64,000 bases of DNA from Planosporangium thailandense. Its GTDB lineage: Bacteria > Actinomycetota > Actinomycetes > Mycobacteriales > Micromonosporaceae. Each line of letters starts with the position of its first letter. Positions within the stretch are counted from its first letter, which is position 1. Below the pieces are notes generated by a model, which was not told the DNA's origin, did no database searches, and was given only the letters and a program-made list of their open reading frames with translations. The position numbers were made by a program, and so were the translations under genes. Shown here in pieces: positions 24,911 to 34,272 of this stretch. The stretch covers positions 186,001 through 250,000 of the forward strand of contig NZ_JAATVY010000006.1 in the NCBI RefSeq assembly GCF_011947195.1. Reading direction: 5' to 3'.

Positions 24911-27603
24911 CAGTCGCGGCCCGCGCCGACGGAGACCTCCAGCGGCACGTCCAGCGGGTAGGCCGCGCCCATCTGGGTGCGTACGACCTCCTCCAGCGCC
25001 TCCCGCTCCCCCGGTGCGACCTCGAACACCAGCTCGTCGTGCACCTGCAGGAGCATCCGCGACCGCATGCCCGCCTTCTGGAGCGCCGCATCGACCCGCA
25101 GCATCGCCACCTTGATGATGTCGGCGGCCGACCCCTGGATGGGGGCGTTGAGGGCCATCCGCTCCGACATCTCGCGCCGCTGCCGGTTGTCGCTGTTGAG
25201 ATCGGGCAGGTAGCGCCGCCGGCCGAGCACCGTCTCGGTGTACCCGTCACGGCGGGCCTGGTCGACCAGGGCGTGCAGATAGTCGCGAACCCCACCGAAG
25301 CGCTGGAAGTACTCCTCCATGAGCACGCTCGCCTCGCCGGGGGTGATGCCGAGCTGCTGGGAGAGGCCGTACGGGGACAGCCCGTACGCCAGGCCGTAGT
25401 TCATCGCCTTGATCTTGCGACGCTGGTCGGGGGTCACCTGGTCGACCGGCACGGAGAACACCGACGACGCGGTGGCCGCGTGGAAGTCGAACCCCGAGTT
25501 GAACGCGTCGATGAGCGCCTGGTCCTTGGACAGGTGAGCCATGATCCGCATCTCGATCTGGCTGTAGTCGGCTGACAGCAGCGTCTCGAACTCCACGCCG
25601 TCGGCGGAGCCCACGACGAAGGCGCGCCGGATGCGCCGCCCCTCCTGGGTCCGGATCGGGATGTTCTGAAGGTTGGGGTCGGTGCTCGACAGCCGGCCGG
25701 TCGCCGCGACGGTCTGGTTGAACGTGGTGTGGATCCGCCCGTCGTCGCTGACCGACTTGAGCAGGCCGTCGACCGTCGACTTCAGCTTGGCCACGTCCCG
25801 GTGGCGCAACAGGTGCTCCAGCAGGGGGTGCTGGGTCTGCGCGAACAGCCACTGGAGCGCGTCCGCGTCGGTCGTGTACCCCGTCTTGATCTTCTTGGTC
25901 TTCGGCAGCCCGAGCTCGTTGAACAGGATCTCCTGCAACTGCTTGGGCGAGCCCAGGTTGAACTCCCGGCCGACCACCGCGTACGCCGCCTGCGCCGCCG
26001 CCTTGACCTCGCCGGCGAAGTGGGACTCCAGCTCCGACAGGTAGTGGGTGTCGGCCGCGATACCGGCGCGCTCCATCCGCGCCAGGACCTCCGACAGCGG
26101 CAGCTCGACCTCGGCGAGTAGGCGTTGGTGGTGGTCGCCGCCGCGCAGCGGGTCGGCGGCGATCGCGTCGGCCAGGTCGAGCGTGGCGCGCGCCCGCAGC
26201 ATCAGGCCGCGCTCGACCTCCCCCTCGTCGCCGAGGCCGTCGAGGGTGAGCTGGCCGTCGTCGGGCTGCTCGACCCGCAGCTCGCGCTGCAGGTAGCGCA
26301 GCGCCAGGTCGGTCAGGTCGTAGGACCGCTGGTCAGGCTTGGCCAGGTAGGCCGCCAGCGCCGTGTCGGTGACCACACCGCGAAGCTCCCAGCCGCGCGC
26401 GGCAGCGGCCAGCAGCGCGGGCTTCACGTCGTGCAGCACCTTCGGCCGCTCCGGGTCGGCGAGCCACAGGGCGACCGCCGGCTCGTCGGAGTCGTCGAGC
26501 CCGGCCGGGTCGAACCAGGCCGCCGGCCCCTCGGCGGTCGCGAGCGCCACGCCCGTCAGCTCACCCGTGCCGCGACCGAACGTGCCCGAGACAGCCACGC
26601 CGATACGGGTGCCCACCCCCGCGTGCTCCTCCAGCCAGGCCTTCACCGAGCCGGGCGCCAGCACCGTGCCGGCCAGGTCGAACCCGGCGTCGGCCTCGGG
26701 CTCGACGGCCTCCAGGTACTGGTAGAGCCGGTCGCGCAGGATCCGGAACTCGAGGGTGTCGAACAGCCGGTGCACTGCCTCCCGGTCCCACCCACGCCAG
26801 TGCAGGTCGTCGGGGCCGACCGGCAGCTCGAGGTCGTCGACCAGCTTGTTGAGCTCGTAGTTGCGCATGACGTCGGCCAGGTGGGCGCGGAGGTTCTCCC
26901 CCGCCTTGCCCTTGATCTGATCGACCTGCTCGATGATGCCGTCGAGGTTGCCGTACTGCCCGATCCACTTCGCGGCGGTCTTAGGGCCCACGCCGGGCAC
27001 GCCGATGAGGTTGTCGCTGGTCTCGCCGACGATCGCCGCCAGGTCCCGGTAGCAGTCGGGGCCCACCCCGTACCGCTCGCTGACCTTCTCGGCCGTCATC
27101 CGGTCCATCTCGGAGACACCGCGCTTGAGGTAGAGCACGGTGATGGCGTCCTCGACGAGTTGGAACGCGTCCCGGTCACCGGTGACGACTCCGACCTCCA
27201 TGCCGGCGTCGCGGCCCCGGCGGGCCAGCGTCGCGATCACGTCGTCGGCCTCGTAGCCGGGCTTCTCCACATAGCGGATGCCCAGCGCGTCGAGGACCTC
27301 CCGGATCAGGCCCACCTGTCCCGGGAAACTGTCGGGGGTCTTGGCCCGGCCGGCCTTGTACTCGGCGTACTGCTCGGCGCGGAACGACTGCCGCGACACG
27401 TCGAAGGCGACACCGATGTGCGTCGGCTTCTCGTCGCGCAGCATGTTGATCAGCATGGAGGTGAAGCCGAACACCGCGTTGGTCGTCTGACCGCTCCTGG
27501 TCGCGAAGTTCTCCGCGGGCAGCGCGTAGAACGCCCGGTACGCCAGCGAGTGGCCATCGAGCAGAAGGAGTCGCGGTGTGGTTTCAGCCGACGAAGGTGT
27601 CAC
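24892..27603 (-). CDS. polA: DNA polymerase I
   Basis: Repair and Okazaki-processing polymerase. About 903 residues: 5'-nuclease domain (LLLLDGHSLAYRAFYALP onward, with YEADDVIATLA and GVPGVGPKTAAKW), a degenerate 3'-5' exonuclease-like domain in which I see no DxE catalytic pair, and a complete A-family polymerase domain with DYSQIEMRIMAHLS, the O-helix RRKIKAMNYGLAYGLS and LLQVHDELVFEV. Loss of proofreading residues is usual in actinobacterial PolA. GTG 27603 fits the family's short N-terminus; ATG 27639 would add 12 residues. Its 3' end is in a tandem repeat. Confidence 0.97.
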   Translation of the reverse strand: MTPSSAETTPRLLLLDGHSLAYRAFYALPAENFATRSGQTTNAVFGFTSMLINMLRDEKPTHIGVAFDVSRQSFRAEQYAEYKAGRAKTPDSFPGQVGLIREVLDALGIRYVEKPGYEADDVIATLARRGRDAGMEVGVVTGDRDAFQLVEDAITVLYLKRGVSEMDRMTAEKVSERYGVGPDCYRDLAAIVGETSDNLIGVPGVGPKTAAKWIGQYGNLDGIIEQVDQIKGKAGENLRAHLADVMRNYELNKLVDDLELPVGPDDLHWRGWDREAVHRLFDTLEFRILRDRLYQYLEAVEPEADAGFDLAGTVLAPGSVKAWLEEHAGVGTRIGVAVSGTFGRGTGELTGVALATAEGPAAWFDPAGLDDSDEPAVALWLADPERPKVLHDVKPALLAAAARGWELRGVVTDTALAAYLAKPDQRSYDLTDLALRYLQRELRVEQPDDGQLTLDGLGDEGEVERGLMLRARATLDLADAIAADPLRGGDHHQRLLAEVELPLSEVLARMERAGIAADTHYLSELESHFAGEVKAAAQAAYAVVGREFNLGSPKQLQEILFNELGLPKTKKIKTGYTTDADALQWLFAQTQHPLLEHLLRHRDVAKLKSTVDGLLKSVSDDGRIHTTFNQTVAATGRLSSTDPNLQNIPIRTQEGRRIRRAFVVGSADGVEFETLLSADYSQIEMRIMAHLSKDQALIDAFNSGFDFHAATASSVFSVPVDQVTPDQRRKIKAMNYGLAYGLSPYGLSQQLGITPGEASVLMEEYFQRFGGVRDYLHALVDQARRDGYTETVLGRRRYLPDLNSDNRQRREMSERMALNAPIQGSAADIIKVAMLRVDAALQKAGMRSRMLLQVHDELVFEVAPGEREALEEVVRTQMGAAYPLDVPLEVSVGAGRDWDAAEH

Positions 27604-27662
27604 GCCTGGCGACTCTAGTCGGCACCACCGACAGGACATGTGTGCGGCACGGCATTGTCGCC

Positions 27663-28232
27663 TCAGCGACGTTCGCCGGTGACCCTCAGATCGCCCGGGC
27701 GGGGCAGCGACCGCCGTTGCAGCAGCGGCTGCAGGTACCAGACAAATGCCAGCCAGAGCCCCAGGGCGCCGGCGACAACGCCCGCGAGCGCCGCCCCGGC
27801 GACCACAGAGAAGATCAGGTACACCGCTCCGACCACCGCGATGAGAAGCAACGCCAGCCCGACCAGAGCGAGCCGGTTCGCCTCGTCGACGAGCTGCGGC
27901 TTGCGCCGGCGGCGGAAGAGGATGCGGTGGTGGCTGACCGGGGCGATGAGGCACGAGGTGGCCAGCGCGGTCGCGATGAGCGTCGCCAGGTACACCACCC
28001 GCTGCTGCGTGGAGACCCTCCCGAAGCCCTGTGTGAACGGCAGCGTGAGCAGGAAGGCGAACAGGATCTGGACGCCCGTCTGCGCGACCCGCAACTCCTG
28101 GAGCAGCTCGGTGAAGTTCCGGTCGGCGCGCTCGGCGGACGTCTCCTGACGTCCGTCGACCGCCGCGTCGCGGTCCGTGGCGTCGTCCACGGCCGCCACC
28201 TCCTCGCCGGTGCGCACAACGCTGATCGCCAT
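27663..28232 (-). CDS. DUF6328 family membrane protein
   Basis: A 189-residue membrane protein. A soluble N-terminus is followed by the signature ERADRNFTELLQELRVAQTG, then about four hydrophobic helices in two pairs separated by a basic loop (HHRILFRRRRKPQL), ending in a polar tail. The DUF6328 name is from memory of this signature; the function is unknown. ATG 28232 has no good ribosome site. It lies 59 bp upstream of polA on the same strand. Confidence 0.82.
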   Translation of the reverse strand: MAISVVRTGEEVAAVDDATDRDAAVDGRQETSAERADRNFTELLQELRVAQTGVQILFAFLLTLPFTQGFGRVSTQQRVVYLATLIATALATSCLIAPVSHHRILFRRRRKPQLVDEANRLALVGLALLLIAVVGAVYLIFSVVAGAALAGVVAGALGLWLAFVWYLQPLLQRRSLPRPGDLRVTGERR

Positions 28233-28274
28233 TGATTGCCCAGGCGGGTGCGCGGCAAAACGCGGAAGGCCGGC

Positions 28275-28348
28275 GCGGGCGGCACCGCGGTACCTGGCGG
28301 TCACGGGGGACGTGGGCGGCACCGCGGTACCTGGCGGTCGCGGGCGAC
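28275..28348. repeat. 37-bp tandem duplication
   Basis: Two adjacent 37-bp copies (28275-28311 and 28312-28348) differ at three positions and share GGCACCGCGGTACCTGGCGG. Upstream of the DUF6328 gene. Confidence 0.88.
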
Positions 28349-28686
28349 GCGGGCGCGCACCTGCGCGGGGGCGCCCGCGCCGGGCACCGTCGGCGGAACC
28401 TCCCCTACCTCAGTTCCGCCGACGGCGGCATCGGTCGCCGGTTCACGTATCGATCGACGGCCACTGACGCCGAAAACGAGGGTACGGTGCGGAGCCCCGG
28501 GCGGCGGTACCCCCGGGCGTACCGCCGCGCCGACCACATAGAGGCCGATCGTTCGACGTTCGGCTTCAAGCGGCTCCCTGTCCGGCTCCTTTCCGGCCCC
28601 CGCCGGCCGGCACCGCCCACGGTGGACACGGACTCATGACCAACCCGCAACCTGCGCTGTTCCTATTGATGCGCGGCTTGCGGGTA

Positions 28687-28722
28687 CGGCCGGAAGCTGC
28701 GGGAGCCCGCTGCTTCCGGCCG
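28687..28722 (-). terminator. Terminator of the amino-acid ABC operon
   Basis: Perfect 11-bp arms CGGCCGGAAGC and GCTTCCGGCCG around a 14-base loop that itself contains GCGGG/CCCGC. It begins 18 bp past the stop at 28741 on the minus strand. Confidence 0.75.
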
Positions 28723-28740
28723 CCTCACACGACCGTCGGC

Positions 28741-29508
28741 TCAGAGAACCTTGGCGAGAAACGCCTGGGTACGCTCGTGCTGCGGGTTGGCGATCACGTC
28801 GCGCGGCGCACCGGCCTCGACCACCACGCCGCCGTCCATGAAGATCAGCGAGTCGCCGACCTCCCGGGCGAACCCGATCTCATGGGTGACGACGACCATC
28901 GTCATCCCGTCGGCGGCCAGGTTCTTCATGACGTCGAGCACCTCGCCCACCAGTTCGGGGTCGAGTGCGCTGGTCGGCTCGTCGAAGAGCATCAACTTGG
29001 GCCTCATCGCCAGCGCCCGCGCGATCGCGACCCGCTGCTGCTGCCCGCCGGAGCACTGCCCCGGGTACGTGTCGACCTTGTTGGCCAGACCCACCCGGTC
29101 GAGCAGCTCGATCGCCCGCTCGCGGACCTGCGCCTTCGACTCGCGGCGCACCCGCAGCGGCGCCTCCATCACGTTCTCCAGCACCGTCATGTGCGGGAAC
29201 AGGTTGAACCGCTGGAACACCATGCCGATCGACCGGCGCTGCGCGGCAACCTCCTTCGCCTGCATCTCGTGCAGCTTGCCGCCACGCTCCCGGTAGCCGA
29301 TCAGATCGCCGTCGACCCAGATCCGACCGGCATTGATCTTCTCCAGGTGGTTGATGCAGCGCAGGAACGTGGACTTGCCGGAGCCGGAGGGCCCGATGAC
29401 ACAGCAGACCTCGCCGTGGCGTACCTCCAGGTCGATGCCCTTGAGGACCTCCAAGTGGCCGAACGACTTGTGCACGTTCTCGGCGCGCACCATCGGCTGG
29501 TCGCTCAC
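28741..29508 (-). CDS. Amino-acid ABC transporter ATP-binding protein (GlnQ/HisP type)
   Basis: ATPase of a polar amino-acid importer. The 255-residue product has Walker [11 protein letters not shown]-loop [13 protein letters not shown], signature [15 protein letters not shown] (first residue Cys where Leu is usual), Walker [15 protein letters not shown] and the H-loop VVVTHE. GTG 29508 overlaps the permease stop as GTGA. Last gene of the SBP-permease-ATPase operon, which has a single permease, so the permease probably acts as a homodimer. Confidence 0.95.
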   Translation of the reverse strand: MSDQPMVRAENVHKSFGHLEVLKGIDLEVRHGEVCCVIGPSGSGKSTFLRCINHLEKINAGRIWVDGDLIGYRERGGKLHEMQAKEVAAQRRSIGMVFQRFNLFPHMTVLENVMEAPLRVRRESKAQVRERAIELLDRVGLANKVDTYPGQCSGGQQQRVAIARALAMRPKLMLFDEPTSALDPELVGEVLDVMKNLAADGMTMVVVTHEIGFAREVGDSLIFMDGGVVVEAGAPRDVIANPQHERTQAFLAKVL

Positions 29509-30482
29509 GTCGCGATCCCCTCTCCCCCGCCACCCTGCTCGGCGGCGAGCCCGCGCAGCCTCATCCTCGCCCTGGCCTGCTGGCCATAGCCGCGGGAGAA
29601 GTGCCGTTCGATGAAGTACTGGCCAACGAGCAGCAGGCTGGACAGGACCAGGTACCACAGGCAGGCGGCGACGTACATGGGGAACGGGTCGAACTTCTTG
29701 TGGCCGATCGCGTCGAGCTGGAAGAACAGTTCGTACGTGACCGGCACGGCGATCAGCAGCGAGGTGTCCTTGAGCATCGCCATCGTCTCGTTGCCGGTCG
29801 GCGGCACGATCACCCGCATCGCCTGCGGGAGGATGATCCGCCGCAGCGTCTGCCCGCGGGTCAGGCCCAGCGCCTCAGCGGCCTCCCCCTGGCCCGGATC
29901 GACCGACTGGATGCCGGCGCGCACGATCTCGGCCATGTACGCCGCCTCGGACAGCGCCAGCCCGAGCAGGCCCGCGAAGAAGCCCGTGAAGACGTCCCGC
30001 GAGGTGAACCCGCCGATGCGCAGATGCAGGGCGGAGATGCCGAACAGCTTGCCCAACTGGGTGTCGAAGGGCACGCCGAACTCCACCCGGCTCCACAGAA
30101 TGCCCAGGTTGCCGCAGATGGTGAGCAGCACCAGCCGCGGCACGGACCGGAAGAACCAGGTGTACGCCCAGGCAACCGATCGCAGGATCGGGTTGTCCGA
30201 CAGCCGCATGACCGCGATGACCGCACCGAGCGCAACGCCGACCACCATCGCGCAGAGGGTCATCAGCAGCGTGCCCCGCAGCAGCCCGTCAACGACCGGC
30301 GGCCGGAACATGCTCTCTTTCAGGAACCGCCAGTGGAACGCGGAGTTCGTCAGGAGCACATGCACGAACATCGCGATCAACACGGCGAGAACGGCGATGG
30401 ACACCCAGCGACCGGGGTGCCGCACGGGCACGGCCTTGATCGGTTCAGGCCGTGCCCGCACGTCGGTGACGTCGGTACTCAT
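29505..30482 (-). CDS. Amino-acid ABC transporter permease (HisMQ/GlnP type)
   Basis: Membrane subunit of the importer. 325 residues with about five to six transmembrane helices. The His/Glu/Gln/Arg-opine signature is present ([20 protein letters not shown]), and the EAA loop [22 protein letters not shown] contacts the ATPase. A large insert between helices ([17 protein letters not shown]) and a long N-terminal tail make it longer than GlnP. It follows the binding-protein gene by two bases and is coupled to the ATPase gene. Confidence 0.94.
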   Translation of the reverse strand: MSTDVTDVRARPEPIKAVPVRHPGRWVSIAVLAVLIAMFVHVLLTNSAFHWRFLKESMFRPPVVDGLLRGTLLMTLCAMVVGVALGAVIAVMRLSDNPILRSVAWAYTWFFRSVPRLVLLTICGNLGILWSRVEFGVPFDTQLGKLFGISALHLRIGGFTSRDVFTGFFAGLLGLALSEAAYMAEIVRAGIQSVDPGQGEAAEALGLTRGQTLRRIILPQAMRVIVPPTGNETMAMLKDTSLLIAVPVTYELFFQLDAIGHKKFDPFPMYVAACLWYLVLSSLLLVGQYFIERHFSRGYGQQARARMRLRGLAAEQGGGGEGIAT

Positions 30483-30484
30483 CG

Positions 30485-31450
30485 TCAGGCGCTAGGGCTG
30501 GCGCTCGGGCTGGCGTCGCCGCCCTGGCTCGGGTTCAGTTCAGGGTTGTCGATCGCGCCGGCCTGCACGCCCCACTTCTCGAGGATCTTCTTGTACGTGC
30601 CGTCGGCGATGAGCGCCTTCACCGCGTCGCGGACCGCCTCGGCGAAGGCCGTCTGGTCCTTCTTGATGGCGTACCCGTACGGCGCCGAGTCGTAGATCTC
30701 GCCCAGCGTCTCGAGCTGACCGTTGGTCTGCTTCACGGCGTATGCGATGACCGGCGAGTCGGCCAGCATCGCGTCGTCCTTGCCGGTCACCACGGCGTTC
30801 GTGGCGGTGTCCTGGCCCGGGTACGGGTCGACGGTGATCGCCGGCTTGCCCGCCTCGGTGCACTTCTTGGAGCGGGCGCCGATGTCGTCGACCTGGACCG
30901 TGTCCTTCTGGACGGCGATCTTCTTGCCGCACGCGTCGTCCGGCTTGATCCCCGCCGGGTTGCCCTTCTTGGTCGCCCACTGCGTGCCGGCCGAGTAGTA
31001 GGTCACCATGTTGGCCTGGGCCAGCCGCTCCGGGTTGACGGTGAACGACGAGACGCCGATCTCGTACTTACCCGACTCGGTGACACCCGGAATGATGTCG
31101 CCGAAGGTGGCAGTCTGGAACTCGGCCTTGAGGCCCAGCTTGGCGGCGACGGCGCCGAACAGGTCGACGTCGAACCCCTCGGCGGTCTTGCCGTCGTCGG
31201 CGAGGAACTCACTCGGCGCGTATGTCGTGTCGCTGCCGACCAGGATCTTGCCGTCGGCCTTGATGGCGGCGGGCACCTTGTCGGCCAGGGCCTTGTCCAC
31301 GCTGACGCTCGGGGCGGCGCTGGACCCGGTGCCGCTGGACCCGCTGTCGGAGTCCGACTTGCTGCCGCACGCCGCGAGGGAGAGGGCCATCGCGGCGGCC
31401 GCGGTCAGACCGACCGCGGCTCGCTTCCCTGGGGTGGTGGTCAGAAACAT
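30485..31450 (-). CDS. Amino-acid ABC transporter substrate-binding lipoprotein
   Basis: Extracytoplasmic binding protein (SBP_bac_3). The 321 residues start with a lipoprotein signal ending LAAC, then a Ser/Gly linker, then the two-lobe domain: LVGSDTTYAPSEFLADDGK, GFDVDLFGAVAAKLG, and YGYAIKKDQTAFAEAV near the end. A Ser/Pro tail follows. Glutamine/glutamate-type ligands are likely but not proven. AGGAGG lies 11 bases before ATG 31450; a TTG three codons earlier is possible. First gene of a three-gene operon. Confidence 0.93.
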   Translation of the reverse strand: MFLTTTPGKRAAVGLTAAAAMALSLAACGSKSDSDSGSSGTGSSAAPSVSVDKALADKVPAAIKADGKILVGSDTTYAPSEFLADDGKTAEGFDVDLFGAVAAKLGLKAEFQTATFGDIIPGVTESGKYEIGVSSFTVNPERLAQANMVTYYSAGTQWATKKGNPAGIKPDDACGKKIAVQKDTVQVDDIGARSKKCTEAGKPAITVDPYPGQDTATNAVVTGKDDAMLADSPVIAYAVKQTNGQLETLGEIYDSAPYGYAIKKDQTAFAEAVRDAVKALIADGTYKKILEKWGVQAGAIDNPELNPSQGGDASPSASPSA

Positions 31451-31521
31451 CGTTGCCAAATCCTCCTGAGGAGTTGTACTCGCACGGTAACGGGCACGGT
31501 GGAGCCGAACGCAGCCGGCTC

Positions 31522-32232
31522 CTAGGCCACACCCAGGTACGCCTCTTTCACCGCGGGGTCATGCAGCAGCTCCGCACCGGTGCCGGAGCGCACGATGTTC
31601 CCCGTTTCGAGCACATACCCGCGGTGTGCGCGGGACAGCGCCTGTTGGGCGTTCTGTTCGACCAGGAGGATCGTGGTGCCCTGCTGGTTGATCTCGGTAA
31701 TGATCTCAAAAATCTTCTGGATCAGCATCGGGGCCAGGCCCATCGACGGCTCGTCGAGCAGCAGCAGCTTGGGCCGGCTCATCAGGGCGCGCCCGATCGC
31801 CAGCATCTGCTGCTCACCGCCGGACAGGGTGCCGCCCAGCTGCTTGGCCCGCTCCTTCAGGCGCGGAAAGAGGGTCAGCACCCGTTCGAGGTCGGCGGCG
31901 ATGCCGTTCCGATCCTTGCGGGTGTAGGCACCCATGTCGAGGTTCTCGAGCACCGTCATGCCCGGGAAGATCCCCCGACCCTCGGGCGCCTGGCACACAC
32001 CCCGTACCACCCGCAGGTCGGCGCGTAGCCGGGTGATGTCCTCGCCGTTGAAGCGGATCGAGCCCGACGCGACCGGACGCAGGCCGGAGATGGCCCGCAT
32101 GGTGGTGGACTTGCCCGCGCCGTTGGCCCCGATGAGCGCCACGATCTCGCCCTCGTCGACGGTCAGGCTGATGCCGTGCAGCGCCTGGATCCGCCCGTAC
32201 TGCAGGGTCACGTTCTCCAGCTCAAGCAGCAT
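31522..32232 (-). CDS. livF: Branched-chain amino-acid ABC transporter ATPase LivF
   Basis: One of two ATPases of the HAAT-type importer for Leu/Ile/Val. 236 residues with Walker A GANGAGKST, signature LSGGEQQMLAIGRAL, Walker B LLLLDEPSMGLAP, and the LivF-type C-terminus without the LivG extension. Its start overlaps the livG end by 11 bp, and it closes the livHMGF run. Confidence 0.96.
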   Translation of the reverse strand: MLLELENVTLQYGRIQALHGISLTVDEGEIVALIGANGAGKSTTMRAISGLRPVASGSIRFNGEDITRLRADLRVVRGVCQAPEGRGIFPGMTVLENLDMGAYTRKDRNGIAADLERVLTLFPRLKERAKQLGGTLSGGEQQMLAIGRALMSRPKLLLLDEPSMGLAPMLIQKIFEIITEINQQGTTILLVEQNAQQALSRAHRGYVLETGNIVRSGTGAELLHDPAVKEAYLGVA

Positions 32233-33133
32233 CTGCCGGCACCCCCAGGTAGGCCGCGATCACCTTGGGGTCGTCCCGGACCTCGGCCGGCGTACCTTCA
32301 GCGATCTTCTTGCCGAACTCCAACACCACGATCCGGTCGGTGACGCCCATGACCAGCCGCATGTCGTGCTCGATGAGCAGGACCGTGACGCCGGTGTCCC
32401 GGATGTCACGGATCAGTTGGAGCAGCTCCTCCTTCTCCGCCGGGTTGAACCCGGCGGCCGGCTCGTCGAGGCACAGCAGCTTCGGGTCGGTCGCAAGCGC
32501 CCGGGCGATCTCGAGCCGGCGCTGTTCGCCGTACGAGAGGTTGCGGGCGACGTGGCCGGCCCGGTGCCGGATGCCGACGAACTCGAGTAGCCGCAGCGAC
32601 TTCTCCCGTCCCTCGGCCTCCTCGCGCCGGTAGCGCGGCAGCCGGAACAGCGCGCTCAGCACGCTCGACCGGTGGTGCGCGTCGGCGCCGACCATGACGT
32701 TCTCCAGCGCCGTCATCTCCGGGAACAGCCGGATGTTCTGGAAGGTCCGGGCGACGCCCATGCAGGTGATCTCGTGCTTGCGTAGGCCCGTCACCCGCTG
32801 ACCGCCGAACCGGATCTCTCCGGACGTAGGCCGGTAGATCCCGGTCATCGCGTTGAAGCAGGTGGTCTTGCCCGCTCCGTTGGGACCGATCAGGCCGAAG
32901 ATCTCGCCTTCGCCGATGGTGAAGCTCACCCCGTCCAGCGCGACGACGCCGCCGAACCGGAGGGTGACGTCGTCAACCTCCAGCAGCGGAGCGCCCGCCG
33001 TGGGACGGTCGGGGCGGGCGTCCGCCGACGCCTCCTCGTGCGGTTCCCCGATGGTCGTGCGGATCGGCTCGTCGACCCGCTGCCGCGCCATCTCGTCTTC
33101 CCATTCCGTCGATTCGACATGAGGCTCGCTCAC
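32222..33133 (-). CDS. livG: Branched-chain amino-acid ABC transporter ATPase LivG
   Basis: Second ATPase of the importer. 303 residues. An acidic N-terminal extension of about 50 residues precedes the domain and is longer than in E. coli LivG. Then come Walker A GPNGAGKTT, signature NLSYGEQRRLEIARAL, Walker B LLCLDEPAAGFNP and the LivG C-terminal strand FGKKIAEGTPAEV. GTG 33133 overlaps the livM stop as GTGA and has AGGAGG nine bases upstream. Confidence 0.95.
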   Translation of the reverse strand: MSEPHVESTEWEDEMARQRVDEPIRTTIGEPHEEASADARPDRPTAGAPLLEVDDVTLRFGGVVALDGVSFTIGEGEIFGLIGPNGAGKTTCFNAMTGIYRPTSGEIRFGGQRVTGLRKHEITCMGVARTFQNIRLFPEMTALENVMVGADAHHRSSVLSALFRLPRYRREEAEGREKSLRLLEFVGIRHRAGHVARNLSYGEQRRLEIARALATDPKLLCLDEPAAGFNPAEKEELLQLIRDIRDTGVTVLLIEHDMRLVMGVTDRIVVLEFGKKIAEGTPAEVRDDPKVIAAYLGVPADAA

Positions 33134-34272
33134 TGCGGTGCCACCTCCTTGGCGCGGTCCTTGAGCTCCAGCGCGCGGCGCCGGCTGGGGATGAGCCCCT
33201 GCGGACGGAAGATCATGATGAGGATGATGATCACACCGAAGATCAGGTACCGGTACTCGTACGCGTCGGTACCCAGGATCTTCGTTCCGCGCAGCCGGTC
33301 CGGAATGTACGAGATCAAAGCGCCGCCGAGGATCGCGCCGGCCATGTTGCCGGAGCCGCCCATGACCACGGCGGCGAGCACCAGGATCGACAGCTGCAGC
33401 TGGAACATCGCCGAGTTGACGAAGCCGTTCTCGCCGGCGAACAGCACGCCGCCGAGGCCGCCGACGCAGGCGCCGATGGCGAACGCCCACAGCTTGTACT
33501 TGATGGTGCGCACGCCCATCACCTCGGCGGCCTCCTCGTCCTCCCGGATGGCCAGCCAGCTTCGCCCGACCCGGCTGCGCTCAAGGTTCCGCAGCGCGAG
33601 CACGACGATGATGATGACGGTCACGCCCAGCCAGAAGTACGGGGTCGCGTCCCGGACCCCGAAGATCGGGGTACCGTCGGCGTGCTTGCCCGGCGGGTGC
33701 GGGATGCCCGCGAAGCCCTGGTCACCACGCAGAAAATGAGGTGTGTTGTCCGCCGTGATCCGGATGATCTCGGCGAAGCCGAGCGTGACGATGGCGAGGT
33801 AGTCGCCCCGCAGCCGCAGCGTCGGCCAGCCGAGGATCAGCCCGCTGAGCATCGCGATCGCGATCGCGACCGGGATGGTGGCCAGCCAGACCCACTTCGT
33901 GCCGAAACTGCTGTCGCCGGAGGCGAGCAACGCGACCGTGTAGGCGCCGACGGCGTAGAAGCCGACGTACCCGAGGTCGAGCAGCCCGGCGAAGCCGACG
34001 ACGACGTTGAGGCCGAGGGCCAGCAGGACGTAGTAGGAGATGTTGAACAGCGCGGTCGGCCAGTCGATCCCCTGCGTCACCACCTGGGGACCGATGATCG
34101 GCACGTCTCCGGCGTACGGCAGCAGATACGCGACGGCCAGCACCAGCACGATCAACGCCCAGCGCGCCGGCGTCGGCAGGTTGTCCAGCCGCCCGCGCAG
34201 GCCACCGCCCCGCTTGCCCTGGGGCGGGGCCGCCTTCTGCGGCTTCGAAGGAGTGTCCGCGGTGGTCGTCAT
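33130..34272 (-). CDS. livM: Branched-chain amino-acid ABC transporter permease LivM
   Basis: Membrane subunit, 380 residues with about ten hydrophobic segments. Family marks: LALGLNVVVGFAGLLDLGYVGFYAVGAY, TLGFAEIIRI, the cytoplasmic loop ERSRVGRSWLAIREDEEAAE that docks with the ATPase, and IFRPQGLIPSRRR at the C-terminus. It overlaps livH (ATGA) and livG (GTGA). Confidence 0.96.
   Translation of the reverse strand: MTTTADTPSKPQKAAPPQGKRGGGLRGRLDNLPTPARWALIVLVLAVAYLLPYAGDVPIIGPQVVTQGIDWPTALFNISYYVLLALGLNVVVGFAGLLDLGYVGFYAVGAYTVALLASGDSSFGTKWVWLATIPVAIAIAMLSGLILGWPTLRLRGDYLAIVTLGFAEIIRITADNTPHFLRGDQGFAGIPHPPGKHADGTPIFGVRDATPYFWLGVTVIIIVVLALRNLERSRVGRSWLAIREDEEAAEVMGVRTIKYKLWAFAIGACVGGLGGVLFAGENGFVNSAMFQLQLSILVLAAVVMGGSGNMAGAILGGALISYIPDRLRGTKILGTDAYEYRYLIFGVIIILIMIFRPQGLIPSRRRALELKDRAKEVAPQ

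Larger units (their letters stand above)
28233..28740. other. Gene-free region rich in repeats and hairpins
   Basis: About 500 bp with no convincing gene. It holds a 37-bp tandem duplication (28275-28348), a 13-bp inverted repeat with a 13-base loop (28387-28399 with 28413-28425), a 10-bp inverted repeat GCGGCGGTAC/GTACCGCCGC with an 8-base loop (28501-28528), and a terminator hairpin for the ABC operon (28687-28722). It must also contain the promoter of the DUF6328 gene. Confidence 0.6.

Noticed and set aside
28233-28650. Plus- and minus-strand open frames of 80-135 codons in the repeat-rich gap
   Set aside because: No start signals or domains, and the frames run through tandem and inverted repeats.
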